From: CAYMZZ01 sp044463125 | GTDB lineage: Bacteria > Bacteroidota > Bacteroidia > Chitinophagales > Chitinophagaceae | Assembly (NCBI GenBank): GCA_044463125.1 | Contig: JBIQMS010000013.1 | Span: 1 to 64,000 of the forward strand | Reading direction: 5' to 3' | Length of the DNA stretch: 64,000 bases | In this document: positions 58,503 to 64,000 of the stretch, piece by piece | Position numbering within the stretch: the first letter of the stretch is position 1 | How the letters are laid out: each line of letters begins with the position of its first letter | The notes under the pieces: model-generated | Databases searched by the model: none | Told to the model about the DNA's origin: nothing | Seen by the model: only the letters and a program-made list of their open reading frames with translations | Program-made: the position numbers and the translations under genes

Positions 58503-60383
58503 ATGCATTATGTTTCGGTGGAGAATCTGGGCAAGAGCTATGGCATAAAGCCCCTTTTTGAAGGCATTTCCTTTCATATTTCCGAAGGCGATAAGATTGC
58601 CCTGGTGGCCCGCAATGGCGCGGGCAAGTCAACATTGATGAAAATACTGGCCGGTCGTGAAAATCCTGATGAAGGCAAAGTGTGGGTACACAAAGATGTG
58701 GATGTGGTACTTTTTGAGCAGGACCCCGACTTTGAAGAAGAGCGCAGCGTGCTGGAAAATATTTTCTTCCACCGCCATCCGGTAATGGACGCCATCCGCG
58801 ATTATGAACGCCTGAGCGAAAGCCAGGATGCGGAAAAACTTACCGCAGCCATCGCCCGCATGGATGAGCTCGGTGCATGGGATTTTGACGCGAAGGTGAA
58901 ACAGATACTGGGCAAGCTTAACATTCACATGCTGGAGCAGCCCGTGAACCAACTCAGCGGCGGGCAACGAAAGCGCGTTGCACTGGCCAAGACCCTGATC
59001 GATATCGGCTTTGAACATAAGCATGTATTACTGATCATGGATGAGCCCACCAACCACCTGGATGTGGAGATGGTGGAATGGCTGGAACATTATCTCGACA
59101 AGGAGAACCAGACACTCCTGCTTGTATCCCACGACCGATACTTTCTCGATGCCGTATGTACAGAGATATGGGAACTGGATGGCGCCGACCTGCATGTGTA
59201 CAAAGGCGATTACGAAAATTATTTGGAGAAGAAAGCGGCCCGACGCGAGCAGGATGCCGCCAGCATCGATAAAGCCCGCAATACCTGGCGCCGCGAACTG
59301 GAATGGATGCGCAAACAACCCCGCGCCAGAACCACCAAATCGAAAAGCCGACAGGATAATTTTTACCTCGTAGAAAAAAAAGCCAAGCAGGTAATAGAAG
59401 ATCCTGAACTGGAATTGCAGATGAAGATGAACCGCCTCGGCGGAAAGGTGGTGGAAATGAAAAAAGTGTATACGCAGTATGGTGATCGTGTGATATTGAA
59501 GGGATTTGACTACACTTTTTCAAAAGGTGAACGCATTGGCGTGGTGGGAAAAAACGGCGCGGGCAAATCCACCTTTATCCGCATAGTGCAGGGAAAGGAA
59601 GCGGCCGATAGCGGCAAAATCAATGTGGGCGATACCGTAGTATTTGGCCATTATTCCCAGGAAGGTTTAACCATAAAAGAAGATAAACGCGTTATTGAAT
59701 TTGTAAAAGATATTGCCGAAAACTTTCCGCTGGCCAATGGAGGTTCGCTGAGTGCGGCACAGTTTCTTCAACTCTTTCTTTTTGATCCCGACAAACAGTA
59801 CACTTATATCAGCAAACTGAGCGGTGGAGAAAAAAGAAGACTGCATCTTTTGTCGATCCTGTTTCGGAATCCGAATTTCCTGGTGCTGGATGAACCCACC
59901 AACGACCTCGACCTGCCCACCCTGAGTGTGCTGGAGAATTTTTTGAGTGAATACCCCGGATGCCTGTTGATTGTATCGCACGACCGCTACTTCATGGACC
60001 GGCTGGTAGATCACCTGCTGGTTTTTGAAGGAGAAGGAAAAATCCGGGATTATCCGGGCAACTATTCACAGTATCGTTTATGGCAACGACAACAGGAAAA
60101 CCAGCCATCAGCAGAGCCGAAACCCGAAACCAAAACACAGCAGGAGTTGCCTAAACAACAACCCGCCAAACAACGCATGGGTTTCAAGGAAAAAAGAGAA
60201 TTTGAACTGTTGGAAAAAGAAATAGCGCAACTGACACAGGAAAAAGAAGCCATTCATCTGAAACTCAACAGCGGGGATGCCGGCTTTGAAGAGCTGCAAA
60301 AACTAAGTGAGCGACTCATTCACGTAAGCGAAGATCTGGACAGTAAGGAGCTGCGCTGGCTGGAACTCAGTGAAATGGCCTGA
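58503..60383 (+). CDS. uup: ABC-F family ATPase (Uup-like)
   Basis: 626 residues, two ABC ATPase modules and no membrane domain. Module 1: Walker A ARNGAGKST (36-44), signature LSGGQRKRVALAKTL and Walker B LIMDEPTNHLD. A linker with Arg/Lys-rich EWMRKQPRARTTKSKSRQ follows. Module 2: GKNGAGKST (about 349-357), LSGGEKRRLHLL, FLVLDEPTNDLD. The last 90 residues are a charged coiled coil (EKEIAQLTQEKEAIHLKL) like the Uup DNA-binding tail. ABC-F proteins act on ribosomes, and Uup is also linked to transposon excision. An exact -7 element lies four bases upstream of the ATG. Confidence 0.93.
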   Translation: MHYVSVENLGKSYGIKPLFEGISFHISEGDKIALVARNGAGKSTLMKILAGRENPDEGKVWVHKDVDVVLFEQDPDFEEERSVLENIFFHRHPVMDAIRDYERLSESQDAEKLTAAIARMDELGAWDFDAKVKQILGKLNIHMLEQPVNQLSGGQRKRVALAKTLIDIGFEHKHVLLIMDEPTNHLDVEMVEWLEHYLDKENQTLLLVSHDRYFLDAVCTEIWELDGADLHVYKGDYENYLEKKAARREQDAASIDKARNTWRRELEWMRKQPRARTTKSKSRQDNFYLVEKKAKQVIEDPELELQMKMNRLGGKVVEMKKVYTQYGDRVILKGFDYTFSKGERIGVVGKNGAGKSTFIRIVQGKEAADSGKINVGDTVVFGHYSQEGLTIKEDKRVIEFVKDIAENFPLANGGSLSAAQFLQLFLFDPDKQYTYISKLSGGEKRRLHLLSILFRNPNFLVLDEPTNDLDLPTLSVLENFLSEYPGCLLIVSHDRYFMDRLVDHLLVFEGEGKIRDYPGNYSQYRLWQRQQENQPSAEPKPETKTQQELPKQQPAKQRMGFKEKREFELLEKEIAQLTQEKEAIHLKLNSGDAGFEELQKLSERLIHVSEDLDSKELRWLELSEMA

Positions 60384-60711
60384 CCCCCCTTGTGCAAAAC
60401 TTTCGACCTGCGATAAACATAAAAAATACTGGTTAAAGTAATTCGTTGATAATCAAAATGCTCCCTGGTGCATCTTGCGTAAATTTCCCATGTGCACAAA
60501 ATTTAACAGCAGGGCATTGCATATCCCGGGAACTTGGATTAGTTTAGCTCCTGAAACCGTATCCAATCTCCCACGAACAGACCTCTCCATGTCAGTTTCA
60601 TTCTGCTGACATTTCTTACAAATCCATTCGTCCCGAATAACCTGCTACATCCCCAATTTCCTGCGAAAACAAATCCAATCTCCCGGAATTGTTTATCAGA
60701 AAAAAGTATAC
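60384..60711. other. Intergenic region upstream of the sigma-like gene
   Basis: 328 bases without a convincing ORF. A 12-base direct repeat ATCCAATCTCCC occurs at 60561-60572 and 60673-60684, the second about 28 bases before the sigma-like start. These could be binding sites for a regulator. No rRNA, tRNA or strong terminator is seen. Confidence 0.4.
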
Positions 60712-61188
60712 ATGAGCAGGAGTTTTTTGCCAGACCAGGAATTAATTGACCGATTGATGGCTGACGATACAGAAGCCTTTGAAGAATTGTATCGCCGCTA
60801 TTGGTACAGCCTTTATCATTATAGTTTTCAGAAGTTGCATGCTTCTGATAACGCCCGTCGTATTGTGCGGAATGTATTTGTGCGCCTTTGGGAAATGCGC
60901 AAGACCTTCCCCGTCGATTTTATCTTATCAGAATTTTTATATACCGAAGTGCGTCGCGCGGTGGTAATACACCTGAGCAATCAGTTGAACCTGAAAGATG
61001 AGGAATCGCAGGCGGCCCTGTTGCTGCAATTCAGCGCGCAATCGCTTCGCGAAGCCGCCAGGCCTGTACAGGCAGGCACCAAACTGAAGACCAGGCCGAT
61101 AGGAAGCTATCCGAGACAGCCGCGACTATTTGTAACGCTATCGCACCTCAAATGGTTATTTGAAAGTGCCAGCGCCAAACTATTTTAA
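60712..61188 (+). CDS. ECF sigma-like protein lacking region 4
   Basis: 158 residues. The N-terminal 85 residues match sigma-70 region 2 of FecI-like factors: LIDRLMADDTEAFEELYRRYW, VRNVFVRLWEMRKTF, FLYTEVRRAVV. Normally a region 4 helix-turn-helix of about 60 residues follows, but the C-terminal 60 residues (QFSAQSLREAARPVQAG, YPRQPRLFVTLSHLKWLFES) show no such motif. Without it -35 recognition would be lost. It may be a decayed factor or a protein that uses core polymerase binding in another way. The 80-codon gene 32 bases downstream resembles the N-terminus of an anti-sigma factor. Confidence 0.7.
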   Translation: MSRSFLPDQELIDRLMADDTEAFEELYRRYWYSLYHYSFQKLHASDNARRIVRNVFVRLWEMRKTFPVDFILSEFLYTEVRRAVVIHLSNQLNLKDEESQAALLLQFSAQSLREAARPVQAGTKLKTRPIGSYPRQPRLFVTLSHLKWLFESASAKLF

Positions 61189-61220
61189 TCGATTACCCGT
61201 ACCTAGCCTAAACCTGAAAT

Positions 61221-61463
61221 ATGAAAACTGAAATTTTACACGAAAAGCTCCAACGCTACATCAGCGGACAAGCTACACCTGCCGAAACACGCCAGATTCA
61301 GAGCTGGCTCTCCTGCACCGCACATGAAGAAGGACTGAGCGCTGAAGAAAAATCGAAACTGGAGATGGATATCCTGGTGGAGATCCAGGCCTACACGGCT
61401 TACCCACTCTATCGCCCTGTCGCCAACAGCAACTGGTGGAGAAAGATTTCCGCCTTATTTTAG
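61221..61463 (+). CDS. Truncated FecR-like anti-sigma N-terminal domain
   Basis: 80 residues resembling the cytosolic anti-sigma part of FecR proteins: HEKLQRYISGQATPAETRQIQSWL, then LSAEEKSKLEMDILVEIQ. In FecR a transmembrane helix and a periplasmic domain follow. Here the frame ends with NSNWWRKISALF, just where the helix would begin. It could therefore act only as a soluble binder of the upstream sigma-like protein. The stop codon lies inside a 27-bp perfect palindrome. Confidence 0.65.
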   Translation: MKTEILHEKLQRYISGQATPAETRQIQSWLSCTAHEEGLSAEEKSKLEMDILVEIQAYTAYPLYRPVANSNWWRKISALF

Positions 61464-61509
61464 CTCTTTTAGCCCCCACTTTGTGGGGGCTAAAAGAGCT
61501 AAAATAAGG
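61453..61509. repeat. Perfect 27-bp palindrome with a three-base loop
   Basis: The arm at 61453-61479 is the exact reverse complement of 61483-61509, with TTT between. It includes the last codons and TAG of the anti-sigma-like gene and reaches within four bases of the convergent GT9 stop. The inner AGCCCCCAC/GTGGGGGCT stem is terminator-like, but the flanks are A/T mixtures rather than a clean T tract. Confidence 0.9.
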
Positions 61510-61512
61510 TGC

Positions 61513-62541
61513 TCAGCTATCGAGTATCTTGTTACAGACACTTAGGATGTCAGCCGGATTTATTTCCTGCATACAGCCCGCTTCGCCGTGCACCGGGCAG
61601 GGTTTGTTGCCAAATACGGAAGAAGGCCGGCAGGGCAGGTTGCTTTGTACGGCATTGTCCGGATCCTGTCCCCATCCGTAAAAGCCCAACCAGGGATGGG
61701 TGCCACCCCACACAGAAACTACCGGCACGCCATATAAGGAAGCCAGGTGCATATTGGCTGAGTCCATGCTGATCATCAAATTCAATTGGCTGATGAGCTT
61801 TAACTCATCGCGGAAAGTTAATTTCCCTGCCACAGACTGCACATTTTCTCCAACCGATTCCCATTCCTTCAATAAATCACCTTCCGCAGGGCTTCCCAAC
61901 AGTACAATCCGGTTCGCTGGATCGGATGAGAGTTGGGTCAGCACTTCCTTCATCTTATCGAGTGGATACATTTTGGCGGCATGTCGTGCAAAGGGCGCGA
62001 TGCCGATCAACCTATTACCCGGCTGAGCAAATGAACCGAGATTAGCATCTGTTGCTTTAGGCGACAAGCCTCGCTCAATGCTGAGATCAACCGGATACCC
62101 CAGCTTAGCCAGCACATCGGCGTATCGCTGAAATCCGCTCTTAAGTGGCCGCAGGCTTTTGTGGCTCGCCCTGGTCAACGATTTCTTTTCTTTTCTACCC
62201 TTATCAATCACCGCAACCTGTCGGCAGAAAAGAAAAATCCGAAGGATTTTTGTGCGCAGCACATCATGCAGATCTCCCACCGCATCAAAATCAATTTCTT
62301 TTCGCAATTGAGCCGCCAGGCGACGCAGGCCATTCAATCCCCGAAATTCTTTTTTGGTAGAAACGCCTACAAAACTCAATCGGTCAATACCTTCAAACAA
62401 GGGGGCCATGAAGGGTTCCGACACAAAGCTCACCTGCAGATCAGGATACTGCTGCAGAAGGTTTCGAACCACGGGCACCGTCATGGCTACATCGCCCAGA
62501 GCAGAAAAGCGCATTAGCAGAATGTGGCGTGGCTGCTTCAT
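61513..62541 (-). CDS. Family 9 glycosyltransferase (heptosyltransferase-like)
   Basis: 342 residues, GT-B fold of the ADP-heptose:LPS heptosyltransferase group: HILLMRFSALGDVAMTVPVVRNL at the N-terminus, LIGIAPFARHAAKMYP at the start of the second domain, IVLLGSPAEGDLLKEW, and the donor-site LMISMDSANMHLASLYGVPVVSVWGGTHPWLGF. PCPVHGEAGCM near the C-terminus may hold a structural Cys pair. It probably adds a sugar to LPS core or another surface glycan. Its start overlaps the upstream DUF4254 gene by four bases, a pairing I regard as typical of Bacteroidota. Confidence 0.9.
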   Translation of the reverse strand: MKQPRHILLMRFSALGDVAMTVPVVRNLLQQYPDLQVSFVSEPFMAPLFEGIDRLSFVGVSTKKEFRGLNGLRRLAAQLRKEIDFDAVGDLHDVLRTKILRIFLFCRQVAVIDKGRKEKKSLTRASHKSLRPLKSGFQRYADVLAKLGYPVDLSIERGLSPKATDANLGSFAQPGNRLIGIAPFARHAAKMYPLDKMKEVLTQLSSDPANRIVLLGSPAEGDLLKEWESVGENVQSVAGKLTFRDELKLISQLNLMISMDSANMHLASLYGVPVVSVWGGTHPWLGFYGWGQDPDNAVQSNLPCRPSSVFGNKPCPVHGEAGCMQEINPADILSVCNKILDS

Positions 62542-63146
62542 GCCTTACGGTGCTGGTAGAGTACGGGGTTGAGGCTTTCGTCGTTGTACATCTTCATCTG
62601 CTTATACACTTTCATGTATTTACGACCGGCCGCGATATCATCCAGCAACTGAGCAATAGCGGTGGAAAGATCCTGCCGCTGTGTCAGCAATACATCCAGC
62701 TTGGTTTGGCAATTGCGCCGGTGCTCTTCACTGGCATCCGCACGATTCGCCTCGATAGACATATGGTAAATTTTCAATTCAAGGATCGACAGGCGATCGA
62801 TGGCCCAGGCCGGTGTTTCGGTATTGATGCTGGCCCCCGGCTCCGGCTTCGCCGAAGCGAATTGCTGCAGAAACCAGCTATCAATATACTCCACCATATC
62901 AGTACGGTGCTGGTTCGACTGGTCAATTCTCCGCTTAATCTGCAAAGCCTGTACCGGATCAATAGCCGGATCGCGGATAATATCTTCCAGGTGCCATTGC
63001 ACCGTATCAATCCAGTTCTTTGAATAGAGGAGATGTTCTATTGAGCCTGCCGGATAGGGAACATGGGCTTCGGCATCCACAGAGTCGAGCTTATGAAAAT
63101 CGGAAATACTTTCCTGGAAAATGGCAATAGCCTTATCTATTTGCAT
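62538..63146 (-). CDS. DUF4254 family protein
   Basis: 202 residues from the ATG at 63146; an upstream in-frame start would cross the promoter element. Helical, acidic protein with the family blocks SIEHLLYSKNWIDTVQWHLEDIIRDP, IKRRIDQSNQHRTDMVEYID, ETPAWAIDRLSILELKIYHM and a C-terminal YMKVYKQMKMYNDESLNP. Function unknown; it is regularly found beside heptosyltransferase-like genes. An exact -7 element TATTTTTG lies four bases before the ATG, so the transcript is probably leaderless. The 3' end overlaps the GT9 gene start by four bases. Confidence 0.9.
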   Translation of the reverse strand: MQIDKAIAIFQESISDFHKLDSVDAEAHVPYPAGSIEHLLYSKNWIDTVQWHLEDIIRDPAIDPVQALQIKRRIDQSNQHRTDMVEYIDSWFLQQFASAKPEPGASINTETPAWAIDRLSILELKIYHMSIEANRADASEEHRRNCQTKLDVLLTQRQDLSTAIAQLLDDIAAGRKYMKVYKQMKMYNDESLNPVLYQHRKA

Positions 63147-63150
63147 GGTG

Positions 63151-63158
63151 CAAAAATA
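63151..63158 (-). promoter_or_regulatory. -7 element four bases before the DUF4254 start (TATTTTTG)
   Basis: Exact TAnnTTTG match on the minus strand, separated from the ATG (63144-63146) by only CACC. Confidence 0.6.
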
Positions 63159-63186
63159 GTACAATAAGCCAATGGGCAAGGCCGTA

Positions 63187-64000
63187 CTATTTCTCCACAA
63201 AATTCAGGTCCTTGCCAAAGGTTTCACGAACCAGCAATGAAGCTATAAAGGCGATGGACATGATAATGATCGCCGCCACGATGGCGCCATTTACATAACC
63301 CAATCCTTCTATACCCCTTAACCACTGGAAAAGAGGAATGATGAAAACGGCGAGCAATCCACGGACCATATTCGGAATGGTGGTGGCCGCCGTGGCGCGG
63401 ATATTGGTACCAAATTGTTCGGCACCCATGGTTACAAATATGGCCCAGAATCCGGTGCCAAAGCCCAGGCCAGCACAGATCCAATACATAGCGGCCGCCG
63501 TGCCGTTCCATAATGCTGTAAAGAACAACAGCATAAAGACGGCGGTAATACCGTAAAAAACATAGAGCGCCTTTTTCCGGCTGCGCAACCATTGGCTTAC
63601 GAAGCCGATCAGGATATCGCCGATAGAAATGGCGGCATAGGCATACATGATGGCTTTGCCCGGATCAATGGGTTCTTTTATGCCAAATTCCCTCCCAAAA
63701 TCATTACTGAAGGCCACCAGCACGCCTATCACAAACCAGGTGGGCAGGCCCACGAGTATGCTCAGTACATAGCGCTTGAGCCGGTCGCCATTGTTGACCA
63801 GCATGAATAAATTTCCGCGCTGCACTTCCTGCTTTTTCACATCATGAAACATACCTGATTCAAATACAGAAATGCGCAACACTAGTAAGAGCAGGCCTAA
63901 CCCACCCCCTATAAAATAACAGGTACGCCAGTCGAAATTCTGTTTCATGATGAATGCCACCACGGCCCCGGTAAGCCCAATACCGGCTACCAGTGAAGTG
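63187..64000 (-). CDS. MFS transporter, C-terminal part (gene runs off the window)
   Basis: The reading frame stays open to the right window edge, so only about the last 270 residues are visible. Several hydrophobic helices occur (FIGGGLGLLLLVLRISVF, YVLSILVGLPTWFVIGVLVAF, ALYVFYGITAVFMLLFF, GAIVAAIIIMSIAFIASLLV), and the segment GFWAIFVTMGAEQFGTNIRATAATTIPNMVRG matches sugar/metabolite-type MFS proteins (MHS or Proline/betaine-like group). The tail RETFGKDLNFVEK is a typical MFS ending. The substrate and true start cannot be given. Confidence 0.85.
   Translation of the reverse strand, partial: TSLVAGIGLTGAVVAFIMKQNFDWRTCYFIGGGLGLLLLVLRISVFESGMFHDVKKQEVQRGNLFMLVNNGDRLKRYVLSILVGLPTWFVIGVLVAFSNDFGREFGIKEPIDPGKAIMYAYAAISIGDILIGFVSQWLRSRKKALYVFYGITAVFMLLFFTALWNGTAAAMYWICAGLGFGTGFWAIFVTMGAEQFGTNIRATAATTIPNMVRGLLAVFIIPLFQWLRGIEGLGYVNGAIVAAIIIMSIAFIASLLVRETFGKDLNFVEK

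Overview
The window looks like a scaffold from a member of the Bacteroidota, most likely a Chitinophagaceae-type soil or freshwater organism. The basis is Bacteroidota-type promoters (a TAnnTTTG element just ahead of many starts), almost no Shine-Dalgarno sites, secreted proteins with N-terminal signals ending in AQ, a SusB-like family 97 glycosidase, a FecR-like anti-sigma fragment, the GT9/DUF4254 pair and family-level resemblance of the housekeeping proteins. A run of exactly 100 N (36323-36422) shows that it is a scaffold with a gap inside a tRNA repeat. No prophage, CRISPR array, intact insertion sequence or rRNA operon is visible.

Layout. 0.1-5.6 kb: rarA, an M28 peptidase, an ElaA-like acetyltransferase, a beta-barrel protein and two small envelope proteins. 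5.8-8.8 kb: uvrA on the minus strand. 9.0-14.0 kb: a secreted protein, then a SAM-I riboswitch with terminator and antiterminator ahead of metY-metX-hom, the route from aspartate semialdehyde through homoserine and O-acetylhomoserine to homocysteine. 14.3-23.7 kb: a glycosyltransferase, a sugar-nucleotide epimerase, a SNF2 helicase, and a large soluble multi-PAS histidine kinase followed by a single-domain response regulator. 24.0-25.3 kb: an ArsR/AHSA1 pair and a DUF2200 gene. 25.5-33.7 kb: a self-contained block of three secreted proteins (minus strand) divergent from a TPR histidine kinase and LuxR-type regulator, bracketed by a perfect 67-bp direct repeat. 34.2-36.7 kb: an AAA ATPase/nuclease, a GIY-YIG gene and a tRNA array (intact Pro-UGG and Ser-GCU plus damaged copies). 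36.8-41.2 kb: sppA, folK, a deoxynucleoside kinase and an MFS exporter. 41.5-49.6 kb: a metallo-hydrolase, a cysteine-cluster protein, gcvP, a membrane histidine kinase, a second MFS protein and a ThuA protein. 50.0-64.0 kb: GH97, an ABC exporter, a repetitive Arg-rich protein, a dienelactone hydrolase, a J-domain membrane protein, an ABC-F ATPase, a truncated sigma/anti-sigma pair, GT9, DUF4254 and a partial MFS gene.

The most striking feature is a family of nine intergenic elements built from a small vocabulary of short degenerate motifs: ACGTAATACG-like (module A), TTTAGGGTTTAAGG-like (B), GTGAGGCGTGAG-like (C) and AAATCTGCG-like (D). Each full element is a nested inverted repeat with A or C outermost, B next and D innermost, around a core. 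In convergent pairs they run from stop codon to stop codon, and in five genes the repeat itself supplies the last codons and the stop. I do not recognise this modular system as a described repeat family. Other items worth a second look are palindromes that replace the anticodon and T arms of tRNA-Ser copies, a Met-rich short ORF between the riboswitch and metY, promoter elements only 4-10 bases from start codons, and a 27-bp perfect palindrome at the end of the anti-sigma gene.
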